Positions 1 through 6,712 of a stretch of DNA of 12,500 nt are shown here, piece after piece; the stretch's first letter is position 1; every line of letters begins with the position of its first letter. The stretch is from UBA7985 sp049612785 (GTDB lineage: Bacteria; Pseudomonadota; Alphaproteobacteria; UBA7985), in assembly GCA_049612785.1 (NCBI GenBank), contig JBMZBW010000080.1:1-12500 (forward strand). Reading direction: 5' to 3'. The position numbers and the translations under genes were made by a program. Under the pieces are notes generated by a model. It saw only the letters and a program-made list of their open reading frames with translations, was not told where the DNA came from and did no database searches.

Positions 1-1525
1 CGCTGGCGTCATCGGCTAACTTTTCCAGACCCTTGAGCCGCTCCAGATCCGTTTGCCAGCCATCGCCCACCGCTTCGGTCACAAAGCGTGCAAGGCCGGG
101 GTTGCACCCATTCAACCAACGGCGTGGGGTGACACCATTGGTGACATTCGTGATCTTGTTCGGGAAGTGGTTGCCGAGGTTGCGGAACAGTTGGGTTTCG
201 ACCAGATCGGAATGCAGGGCCGAAACGCCGTTTGTCTTGCTGCTACCGATAAAGGCGAGATGCCCCATCCGCACGTAGCCGCCGCCCTGTTCTTCGATCA
301 GGGAGACGTCGGAGAGGTAGGGGTCATGGTTACCGGCATCTGCCCGGCGCTGGGTCAGTACGCGGGCATTGATTTCGTAGATTAACTGCATGTGCCGGGG
401 CAGCAGGTCGCCGATCAGCCCCACGTGCCATGTTTCCAGTGCTTCGGGAAGCAGGGTGTGGTTGGTGTAGTTGAAGGTCTTTTGCGCCAGCTCAAACGCG
501 TCTCCGAGACTGACCCCGTGCTCGTCCATCAACAATCGCACAAACTCGGGAATGGCAATCGCCGGGTGCGTATCGTTGAGCTGGATCGTCACTTTGTCCG
601 GCAGATTGCGCAGATCGCTGTGGTTGGTCAGGTAACGGCGGATGATGTCCTTGATGGACGCGGCAGAGAAGAAATACTCCTGAGAAAGCCGCAGGCGCTT
701 TCCCTGCTCGGTACTGTCGTTGGGGTAGAGCACCTGAGAGATTGCTTCGGCCATGATTTTTGGTCGGTAAGCCCCAAGGTAATCGCCTTGGTCAAACGCC
801 GCCATGTTCAGCGGAGCCTTTGACCGGGCGGACCAGAGCCGCAGGGTCGCTGCCGATTTGCCTTGCCACCCGATGATGGGGAAGTCGTTGGCCATGGCTT
901 CAACGGTTTGGCCGGGGGTCCAGGTTACGGCTTTATCCCGCTGTCGCGTAGTACCCATGAAGCCAATGTCATAATGGACTTCCGAGCGCGGAAATTCCCA
1001 GAAAGAGCCGCCGCTGGTCCAGTCATCAGGCTCTTCAACCTGCCAGCCTTTCTCAATGCTCTGCTTGAACAATCCGCTTTCGTAGCGAATGCCGTATCCA
1101 AAACCGCTGATCCCGAGCGTTGCCATGGACTCCATGTAACACGCAGCCAAGCGACCCAAGCCGCCATTGCCTAGCGCCGGGTCTGGTTCACTGGCCATGA
1201 CATCCTGCATATCAACACCATGACCGGCCAGAGCCTCTTGCGCAGCCTCGTAAAGCCCGGTGTTGCGCAAGGCATCTTCGATGATCCGACCGATCATGAA
1301 TTCCATGGACAGGTAGTAAACCCGCTTGCGGTCATAGGCATAAGTGGACTGCGTGGCATTGATCCACGAGCTGGCGATGTAGCGACGCGTGAGACGGGTG
1401 AGAGCGGCCATCCAGTCGAAGGGCTGAGCATGCTCAGGGTCCTTGCCGATCACATAGTACAGGGTATCGAGGATATCGTGCTTCAGGGTCTCAGGGGAAA
1501 CGTCGAAAGTGGTGGCTCGGCGCAA
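1..1525 (-). CDS. glgP: Glycogen phosphorylase, N-terminal part (3' end outside window)
   Basis: This enzyme of glycogen breakdown (family GT35) splits alpha-1,4-glucan with phosphate to give glucose-1-phosphate in the cytoplasm, using pyridoxal phosphate. The open frame runs without a stop to the left window edge and gives 508 residues; family members are usually about 800-830. Clear family motifs are YYLSMEF near residue 70, PALGNGGLGRLAA near 116-128, GFGYGIRYE near 141-149, QLNDTHP near 315, NYTNHTLLPEALE near 345-360 and TNGVTPRRWLNG near 460. The PLP-binding lysine lies beyond the window. No ATG is in frame near the expected N-terminus. I chose TTG at 1525 because AAGGGA sits 8 nt upstream and the protein then starts at the usual distance before the conserved LKHDI...IGKDP region. 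An in-frame stop lies further upstream. The gene is divergent from prpE. Identity is near certain; the start is moderately sure. Confidence 0.96.
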   Translation of the reverse strand, partial: MRRATTFDVSPETLKHDILDTLYYVIGKDPEHAQPFDWMAALTRLTRRYIASSWINATQSTYAYDRKRVYYLSMEFMIGRIIEDALRNTGLYEAAQEALAGHGVDMQDVMASEPDPALGNGGLGRLAACYMESMATLGISGFGYGIRYESGLFKQSIEKGWQVEEPDDWTSGGSFWEFPRSEVHYDIGFMGTTRQRDKAVTWTPGQTVEAMANDFPIIGWQGKSAATLRLWSARSKAPLNMAAFDQGDYLGAYRPKIMAEAISQVLYPNDSTEQGKRLRLSQEYFFSAASIKDIIRRYLTNHSDLRNLPDKVTIQLNDTHPAIAIPEFVRLLMDEHGVSLGDAFELAQKTFNYTNHTLLPEALETWHVGLIGDLLPRHMQLIYEINARVLTQRRADAGNHDPYLSDVSLIEEQGGGYVRMGHLAFIGSSKTNGVSALHSDLVETQLFRNLGNHFPNKITNVTNGVTPRRWLNGCNPGLARFVTEAVGDGWQTDLERLKGLEKLADDAS

Positions 1526-1533
1526 TTTTAGGG

Positions 1534-1539
1534 TCCCTT
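1534..1539 (-). promoter_or_regulatory. Ribosome binding site supporting the glgP TTG start
   Basis: On the minus strand AAGGGA lies 8 nt before TTG at 1525. It is the main reason for preferring this TTG, because the nearest in-frame ATG is about 38 codons downstream and would remove conserved sequence. Confidence 0.55.
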
Positions 1540-1793
1540 GATTTCGATTCTTGAAACATTTGTTACATCAACGCTAAGGCGCGTTTAAACCATTAGCAAG
1601 CATCGCGGGGACGTTTTTAGAGAACTCTTTGCGCAAAACACCCTTACTTCAGCTGGGGAAGTCTCAAAACGGTCTCTCTTCGCTGGGTGGTGGTCCTCGC
1701 TGTGCCGAGTTTTTCGCCGCTGGACACACAGTTTTGCGCCGTTCATCTGGACATGAGGGTCAGAGTGTAAGACGGTCGCTAAAGAGGCGTCTG

Positions 1794-1813
1794 AGGGGCA
1801 AGTCCTTGTCCCT
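1794..1813 (+). repeat. Hairpin in the prpE leader (8-bp stem, 4-nt loop)
   Basis: AGGGGCAA (1794-1801) pairs with TTGTCCCT (1806-1813) around the loop GTCC, with one G-T wobble. It lies about 90-110 nt before the prpE start. No run of T follows on the plus strand, so it is not an obvious intrinsic terminator. Confidence 0.45.
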
Positions 1814-1842
1814 GGTAGAGGCAGTCTATTCCTGATGCAGGA

Positions 1843-1860
1843 TACCGCAGGGAGGCGGTA
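1843..1860 (+). repeat. Hairpin in the prpE leader (6-bp stem)
   Basis: TACCGC (1843-1848) and GCGGTA (1855-1860) are perfect inverted repeats around the loop AGGGAG, which itself resembles a Shine-Dalgarno core. It lies 27 nt upstream of the prpE ribosome binding site. With the hairpin at 1794-1813 it makes the leader look structured. A regulatory role is inference. Confidence 0.4.
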
Positions 1861-1887
1861 AAGACGCTCCATGAGACGCGAGGTTTG

Positions 1888-1897
1888 AAGGAGGAGG
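1888..1897 (+). promoter_or_regulatory. Strong ribosome binding site of prpE
   Basis: AAGGAGGAGG ends 5 nt before ATG at 1903. It fixes this ATG as the start, rather than the in-frame TTG at 1885, which lies ahead of the site. Confidence 0.85.
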
Positions 1898-1902
1898 TGT
1901 GC

Positions 1903-3807
1903 ATGGCCGGTGAAGCCAAAGCGATGCGCGACCGGGCGATTGCTGACCCGGAGGGATTTTGGAGTGAAGCTGCCGAGCTGATCGACTGGTATGAAAAGCC
2001 AACCAAGATCCTCGACACCAGCGCAGCGCCTGCGACGCATTGGTTCACCGATGGTACGCTGAACACCTGCTTCAACGCCCTTGACCGACACGTTCGCGAT
2101 GGTCGGGGGGAGCAACGGGCGCTGTGCTATGACAGTCCGGTAACCGGCACCAAGCGCGCTTACACCTATGCGGAGCTTTTGGACGAGGTCTCTCGGGTCG
2201 CGGGCGCGCTGAAGCGGCTGGGCGTGGAAAAGGGCGACCGCGTTCTGATCTATATGCCCATGGTCCCTGAAGCGACTTTTGCCATGCTTGCGTGCGCGCG
2301 TCTTGGGGCTGTGCATTCGGTGGTTTTCGGCGGGTTTAGCGGCGCTGAACTGAGTGTGCGGATCGACGATAGCGCCTGTAAGGTTATCCTCACAGCCAGT
2401 TGCGGCATCGAACCGGCGCGCCTTGTGGACTACAAGCCCATGTTGGACGAAGGCCGACGGTTGGCCTCGCACGAGGTGAGCCATGTCGTTGTTTTGCAGC
2501 GCGAGCAGCACCGTGCCGAGCTTGATAACGGTGAGATCGACTGGGTGGATTTTGTCGATGGCGCGGCACCGGCTGACTGCGTGCCTGTCGCGAGCGGAGA
2601 CCCGCTCTATATCCTCTACACCTCCGGCACCACGGGCAAGCCCAAGGGCGTGGTTCGTGACACCGGCGGGCATGCTGTCATCGCGCGATTTACCATGGAG
2701 CACGTCTACGGTCGCAGGCCGGGGGACGTGTGGTTCACGGCCTCGGACATTGGCTGGGTGGTGGGGCATTCCTACATCGTTTACGCACCGCTGATGACGG
2801 GACTGACCACCATCATGTACGAGGGCAAACCGGTTGGGACGCCGGATGCCGGTGCGTTTTGGCGAATCATGGAAGAATACGGCGTGCAGGGTATGTTCAC
2901 TGCGCCCACGGCCATGCGCGCCATTCGTCAGCAGGATCCGCAAGGCGCGCTGAAAGCACAGTATGATACCAGCACGCTCGAGCATCAATTCCTCGCCGGA
3001 GAGCGCTCGGACCCGCCAACCTCTGACTGGACGGGCGCACTGCTCGGGGTTCCGGTAATTGATAACTGGTGGCAGACGGAAACGGGCTCACCCATGTGTT
3101 CGAACCTGATGGGGGTTGAAGCGCTGCCGATGAAAGCGGGGTCTGTGACCCACGCGTGTTGCGGCTGGGATATCGTCGCCCTCAGCGATGAAGGCGAGCC
3201 GGTCGGGGTTGGTGAAATCGGCAATATTGTCGCTCGGCTGCCCTTGCCGCCGGGGTCGTTTGCGACACTCTGGAACAACCACGAGCGCTACCTGAGTTCC
3301 TATATGGAGGCCTTCCCCGGATACTATCAGACGGGGGATGCGGGGCTGATCGATGAAGACGGCTACGTGCACATCATGGCGCGCACGGATGATGTGATCA
3401 ACGTCGCGGGACACCGGCTGTCGACCGGTCAACTTGAAGAAATACTGACCGGGCACGAAGACGTGGCGGAATGCGCCGTGGTCGGTGTTTCGGATGCGCT
3501 CAAAGGGCAACTTCCCATGGGGCTGATGGTGCTCAACGCTGGGTGTTCGCGGGACGAGGCAGAGGTCGCAAGCGAAGTCATCGCGCTGGTGAGAGAAAAG
3601 CTCGGTCCGGTTGCGGCATTCAAGAACGCGCGGGTTGTCGCCAAGCTGCCCAAGACCCGTTCAGGGAAGATCCTGCGCGCCATTATTCGTGCCATGGCGG
3701 ATGGTCAGCCCTATACTGTGCCGGGCACCATCGAAGACATCGCGGTTCTGGAGCAGATTGAGCCGTTGATTTCGCCTTCGCCTTCGCCGCAAAATTCCAA
3801 CCGTTAA
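1903..3807 (+). CDS. prpE: Propionyl-CoA synthetase (PrpE-type AMP-forming acyl-CoA synthetase)
   Basis: A 634-residue cytoplasmic enzyme that activates propionate with ATP and CoA through an acyl-adenylate. Adenylate-forming motifs seen are the P-loop-like YTSGTTGKPKG from residue 239, WWQTETG near 389-395, YYQTGD and the hinge-type RTDDVINVAGHRLSTG. The C-terminal PKTRSGKILR carries K589, the lysine needed for adenylation and acetylated in this family. PrpE-specific traits are VVRDTGGHAV after the P-loop, GKPVGTPDAGAFWR and LPLPPGS. At the acyl pocket, V287 stands where acetyl-CoA synthetases have Thr311, and A365 (LAGER) where they have Val386. The smaller Ala fits a longer acyl chain. The stop TAA shares its last base with an ATG, and acsA follows closely, so the two probably form an operon. 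No methylcitrate-cycle genes are in the window. ACSS3-like use of other short acyl chains is possible. Confidence 0.9.
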   Translation: MAGEAKAMRDRAIADPEGFWSEAAELIDWYEKPTKILDTSAAPATHWFTDGTLNTCFNALDRHVRDGRGEQRALCYDSPVTGTKRAYTYAELLDEVSRVAGALKRLGVEKGDRVLIYMPMVPEATFAMLACARLGAVHSVVFGGFSGAELSVRIDDSACKVILTASCGIEPARLVDYKPMLDEGRRLASHEVSHVVVLQREQHRAELDNGEIDWVDFVDGAAPADCVPVASGDPLYILYTSGTTGKPKGVVRDTGGHAVIARFTMEHVYGRRPGDVWFTASDIGWVVGHSYIVYAPLMTGLTTIMYEGKPVGTPDAGAFWRIMEEYGVQGMFTAPTAMRAIRQQDPQGALKAQYDTSTLEHQFLAGERSDPPTSDWTGALLGVPVIDNWWQTETGSPMCSNLMGVEALPMKAGSVTHACCGWDIVALSDEGEPVGVGEIGNIVARLPLPPGSFATLWNNHERYLSSYMEAFPGYYQTGDAGLIDEDGYVHIMARTDDVINVAGHRLSTGQLEEILTGHEDVAECAVVGVSDALKGQLPMGLMVLNAGCSRDEAEVASEVIALVREKLGPVAAFKNARVVAKLPKTRSGKILRAIIRAMADGQPYTVPGTIEDIAVLEQIEPLISPSPSPQNSNR

Positions 3808-3820
3808 TGACGTCAAGCAA

Positions 3821-3826
3821 AGAGGA
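3821..3826 (+). promoter_or_regulatory. Ribosome binding site deciding the acsA start
   Basis: AGAGGA lies 10 nt before ATG at 3837. The other candidate, ATG at 3807, overlaps the prpE stop in a TAATG arrangement and has no good site before it. Starting at 3837 gives 652 residues and puts several active-site residues at exactly the positions numbered in the enterobacterial enzyme. Confidence 0.6.
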
Positions 3827-3836
3827 CCAAAGCCTC

Positions 3837-5795
3837 ATGGAACCCAAAGATTTCTACCCTGTTGCCGAACGTGGACCACACGACACGCACGCTTCCCCGC
3901 AGGACTACCAGTCCATGTATGCGGCAAGCATCAGCGACCCAGAAGCGTTCTGGGGCGAGCAGGGTAAGCGGCTGGATTGGATGACACCCTTCACCAAGGT
4001 GAAGTCCGTGGATTACGGCAAGGGTTCGGGAACGGACGTGCAGATCAAGTGGTTCGAAGACGGCGTGCTGAACCTTTCGGTCAATGCCATTGACCGTCAT
4101 CTGGCCACGCGCAGAGATCAGGTTGCGATCATCTTCGAAGGGGATGACCCCAACGAGGACGCCAAGGTCACCTATGGTGAACTATCCTGTCATGTGAACC
4201 GGCTTGCCAATGGCTTGCGCGCCATCGGGGTCAAGAAGGGCGACAGGGTCACGCTTTACATGCCAATGATCCTCGAAGCGGCCTATGCCATGCTTGCCTG
4301 CGCGCGTATCGGTGCGATCCATTCCATCGTCTTTGGCGGGTTTTCGCCCGAAGCGCTGGGGTCACGGATTGAGGGCTGCGAGTCCGACTTCCTGATCACC
4401 GCTGACGAAGGGCTGCGGGGGTCAAAAACCATCCCGCTCAAGGCAAACGCGGACAAGGCCATCGATATTTCTGGCCGGGATGTGACGTGTCTGGTGGTCA
4501 AGCGCACGGGCGGTACTGTGCAGTGGCGCGACAATGATGTTTGGTATCACGAGCTGGTGGAAGCCCAGTCAGAGGACTGCGCCCCAGAGCCGATGAACGC
4601 CGAAGACCCGTTGTTCATCCTCTATACCTCCGGATCAACCGGTAAGCCCAAGGGCGTGCTTCACACCACCGGCGGATACGGTGTCTACGCGTCCATGACG
4701 CATCAGTACGTCTTCGATTATCAGGACGGAGACGTTTACTGGTGTACGGCCGATGTGGGCTGGATCACCGGACATTCTTACATCGTCTATGGGCCGCTGA
4801 TGAACGGGGCAACGACGCTGATGTTTGAAGGCGTGCCAAACTACCCCGATGTCAGCCGGTTCTGGCAGGTGGTGGAAAAGCACCGCGTCAACATCTTTTA
4901 CACCGCCCCCACCGCCATTCGCGCGCTCATGCGGGAAGGCGATGATTTTGTTACCAAGACAGATCGCTCTTCGCTCAAGTTGTTGGGATCTGTTGGTGAG
5001 CCGATCAACCCCGAAGCCTGGCGGTGGTACCACGAGGTTGTGGGCGAGGGGCGCTGTCCTATTGTTGATACTTGGTGGCAAACGGAAACGGGCGGGATCC
5101 TCATCACGCCGCTGCCCGGCGCCACCGACCTCAAGCCCGGCTCCGCGACCAATCCATTCTTTGGCGTGCAGCCCCTGATCGTCGACAATGACGGCAAGGA
5201 AATCGAATGGAAACCCGGCACAGAAATCGAAGGCAATCTGTGCATGAAGGACAGCTGGCCCGGACAGATGCGCTCGGTTTACGGGGACCATGTTCGGTTT
5301 GTCGATACCTACTTCAGCCAGTTTCCGGGACTGTATTTCTCCGGCGATGGGTGTCGCCGGGACAAGGATGGCTATTACTGGATTACGGGCCGGGTGGATG
5401 ACGTCTTGAATGTCTCGGGTCATCGTATGGGAACCGCAGAAATCGAGAGTGCCCTTGTGCTCCATGACAAGGTCGCTGAAGCCGCTGTCGTTGGCTACCC
5501 TCACGACATCAAGGGGCAGGGCATTTACTGCTATGTCACCCTGAATGCAGGCGAGCCGGCCAGTGATGAGCTCATGAAAGAACTGGTGGGACACGTGCGT
5601 AAAGAAATTGGACCTGTCGCGACGCCGGACCTGATGCAATTCGCCCCTGGCCTGCCCAAGACCCGCTCGGGGAAGATCATGCGGCGGATCCTGCGCAAGA
5701 TTGCTGAAGATGACTTTGGCAATCTGGGTGATACGTCGACGCTGGCTGACCCTTCGGTGGTTGACGAGCTGATCGAAAACCGGGCGAACAAGTAA
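3837..5795 (+). CDS. acsA: Acetyl-CoA synthetase (AMP-forming)
   Basis: Activates acetate to acetyl-CoA with ATP in the cytoplasm, for growth on or salvage of acetate. The 652 residues match the usual length. Motifs include YTSGSTGKPKG at 263-273, TTGGYGVYA, WITGHSY (I310, T311), GSVGEP (V386), WWQTETGG with W414, YFSGDG, and GRVDDVLNVSGHRMGTAEIE. The C-terminal PKTRSGKIMRRILRKIA carries K613, equivalent to the acetylation-controlled lysine (K609 in Salmonella). The T311/V386/W414 set is that of acetate-specific enzymes, in contrast to the upstream paralog. The tail GNLGDTSTLADPSVV is typical of Acs. It is the second gene of the prpE-acsA unit, 29 bp after the first. An alternative start at 3807 would add 10 residues. 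Post-translational control by lysine acetylation is likely from family knowledge. Confidence 0.96.
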   Translation: MEPKDFYPVAERGPHDTHASPQDYQSMYAASISDPEAFWGEQGKRLDWMTPFTKVKSVDYGKGSGTDVQIKWFEDGVLNLSVNAIDRHLATRRDQVAIIFEGDDPNEDAKVTYGELSCHVNRLANGLRAIGVKKGDRVTLYMPMILEAAYAMLACARIGAIHSIVFGGFSPEALGSRIEGCESDFLITADEGLRGSKTIPLKANADKAIDISGRDVTCLVVKRTGGTVQWRDNDVWYHELVEAQSEDCAPEPMNAEDPLFILYTSGSTGKPKGVLHTTGGYGVYASMTHQYVFDYQDGDVYWCTADVGWITGHSYIVYGPLMNGATTLMFEGVPNYPDVSRFWQVVEKHRVNIFYTAPTAIRALMREGDDFVTKTDRSSLKLLGSVGEPINPEAWRWYHEVVGEGRCPIVDTWWQTETGGILITPLPGATDLKPGSATNPFFGVQPLIVDNDGKEIEWKPGTEIEGNLCMKDSWPGQMRSVYGDHVRFVDTYFSQFPGLYFSGDGCRRDKDGYYWITGRVDDVLNVSGHRMGTAEIESALVLHDKVAEAAVVGYPHDIKGQGIYCYVTLNAGEPASDELMKELVGHVRKEIGPVATPDLMQFAPGLPKTRSGKIMRRILRKIAEDDFGNLGDTSTLADPSVVDELIENRANK

Positions 5796-5835
5796 ACCAT
5801 CCAATTGGTGCGGTTGCCTGGCGCAAAGGGGGCTC

Positions 5836-5850
5836 GGCGACCCTGTCGCC
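5836..5850. repeat. Hairpin GGCGAC-cct-GTCGCC after acsA
   Basis: A perfect 6-bp stem with a 3-nt loop begins 41 nt after the acsA stop. No T run follows on either strand, so it could at most help stop transcription or stabilise the 3' end of the mRNA. It is the first of three hairpins in a row. Confidence 0.5.
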
Positions 5851-5884
5851 GGTCGGCTGCCGCCTCCGCTTTACCTTCGCTTTC

Positions 5885-5899
5885 AGGGGCTTTGCCCCT
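5885..5899. repeat. Hairpin AGGGGC-ttt-GCCCCT
   Basis: A perfect 6-bp GC-rich stem with a 3-nt loop, lying 3 nt before the long palindrome at 5902-5956. No T run follows on either strand. Confidence 0.5.
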
Positions 5900-5901
5900 C
5901 A

Positions 5902-5956
5902 CAGCGTCAAGGATGCGCGCTGCGCACCGCCTCCGGCGGCTTCGTCCTTGACGCTG
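5902..5956. repeat. Nested palindromic element with 12-bp arms
   Basis: CAGCGTCAAGGA (5902-5913) and TCCTTGACGCTG (5945-5956) are exact inverted repeats; a T-G wobble and a G-C pair extend the stem to 14. The 31-nt interior holds a second perfect stem, CCGCC-tcc-GGCGG (5928-5940), and the GC-rich half-palindrome TGCGCGCTGCGC. The build resembles a dispersed intergenic palindromic (REP/RUP-like) element. This is inference from one copy, as the window holds no second copy. It could also be an unusual transcription terminator region for acsA. Confidence 0.5.
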
Positions 5957-6096
5957 CACACCCTAAACTTCGCCAGTTGGTCAGAGGTTCAGGCAAGCTG
6001 AACCCCTGATTTAACGGAAAGGCTGTGCTAAACTGGTGTGGCTCTGTTTTGCTGATCTTCACAGTGAAAGAGCGCCCCAACGCAGGAGGATTTTTG

Positions 6097-6669
6097 ATGC
6101 AGGTCGGTCGGACGATTTTGGCGACGGTTGCGCTGTTCTTTTTCTTGGCGCAGGGAGCGGCGGCGCATGAGGCGGACTTGAATGACCGTGTGACCTTCTT
6201 TGTCTTCCGCGTGCAGGAATCGGAAGTGCAGGGCGAGCCGGCGCTGGTGCTGCAAGCGGTGCTTGATAACGGAACGCGAAATCGGATTACCCTGCGCGGC
6301 TTGTCTTCGGACGCGGGCAATCGTGTGACGGTTTATGCCATGAAAGACGTTTACGGCCTCATTACGCTTCTGCCGCGGCGCACCCTTGCGCTGCGCAGTG
6401 GTCAGGGGGTGGAGATCGCGCCGCCGGACTACACGCTGGTCATTTCCGATCTCAAAGAGGACGTGCTGGCGGGTGATGGCTTCACCCTCGACCTGCTCTT
6501 CAACCGCGCCATTGGCGAGATGAGTGTTCCGGTCAGCTTCAAGCTCAATGCAAGCTATGAGTATGGTCGCGGGGTCATTGATGTCGGCCCGCCTGCCGCG
6601 CTTGCGGGCGAGAAGCCGGAGGTGGAATGGTTGACCACCGATGATCTGCGCGACGAAAACACGAATTAG
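6097..6669 (+). CDS. Exported PCu(A)C-like protein lacking the usual copper ligands
   Basis: 190 residues, starting at ATG 6097 with AGGAGGA six bases upstream. The N-terminus is a signal peptide: a positive start, a hydrophobic stretch, then QGAAA before HEAD, so signal peptidase I would probably cut after AAA. The mature part resembles the periplasmic copper chaperone PCu(A)C (DUF461): a beta-rich stretch ALVLQAVLDNGT, then VTVYAM, then VEIAPPDYTLVISDLKEDVLAGDGFTLDLLF, which parallels the family's 'PGGxHxMLMxLKxPLKxGDxxxLTLxF' segment. The family's His and Met ligands are replaced: Tyr stands where the first and second His are expected and Val where Met is expected. The only His left is at the probable mature N-terminus, and there is no Cys. 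The role is therefore unknown. An exporter gene follows after 43 bp and may be co-transcribed. The fold assignment is by eye and only moderately sure; that it is a secreted protein is surer. Confidence 0.7.
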   Translation: MQVGRTILATVALFFFLAQGAAAHEADLNDRVTFFVFRVQESEVQGEPALVLQAVLDNGTRNRITLRGLSSDAGNRVTVYAMKDVYGLITLLPRRTLALRSGQGVEIAPPDYTLVISDLKEDVLAGDGFTLDLLFNRAIGEMSVPVSFKLNASYEYGRGVIDVGPPAALAGEKPEVEWLTTDDLRDENTN

Positions 6670-6712
6670 CCGCGACCCCGGTCCTTAAAAGCCAGTTACT
6701 GAAGAGAGCGTC

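Larger units (their letters stand above)
1526..1902. other. Divergent intergenic region between glgP and prpE
   Basis: This 377-bp stretch must hold the promoters of both divergent genes. I could not place -35/-10 boxes with confidence. The half next to prpE is rich in inverted repeats, listed separately. A 9-bp pair, GCGCAAAAC at 1631-1639 and GTTTTGCGC at 1731-1739, could close a larger fold of about 110 nt. Short open frames here show no family resemblance and no good ribosome binding site. Confidence 0.6.
5796..6096. other. Hairpin-rich intergenic spacer after acsA
   Basis: About 300 bp without a believable gene. Its first two-thirds is unusually GC-rich and holds three hairpins and a longer palindrome, listed separately. 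The last 90 bp, before the next gene, look like an ordinary upstream region and presumably hold its promoter, which I could not place. A GTG-initiated upstream extension of the next gene (from 6025) was rejected. Confidence 0.6.

Noticed and set aside
1585..2988. 467-codon open frame on the minus strand opposite prpE
   Set aside because: It is antisense to a clear prpE, has no recognisable domain and reads as low-complexity Arg/His-rich sequence. It results from the codon bias of the real gene.
3769..3789. Tandem TTCGCC hexamers near the prpE 3' end
   Set aside because: Only about three units, coding for a Ser-Pro-rich tail; too short to call a functional repeat.
4635..5804. 389-codon open frame on the minus strand opposite acsA
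   Set aside because: Antisense to acsA with no family resemblance; the same codon-bias effect as opposite prpE.
6025..6096. N-terminal extension of the PCu(A)C-like protein from GTG 6025
   Set aside because: ATG 6097 has AGGAGGA six bases upstream and starts a clean signal peptide; the extension would bury it.
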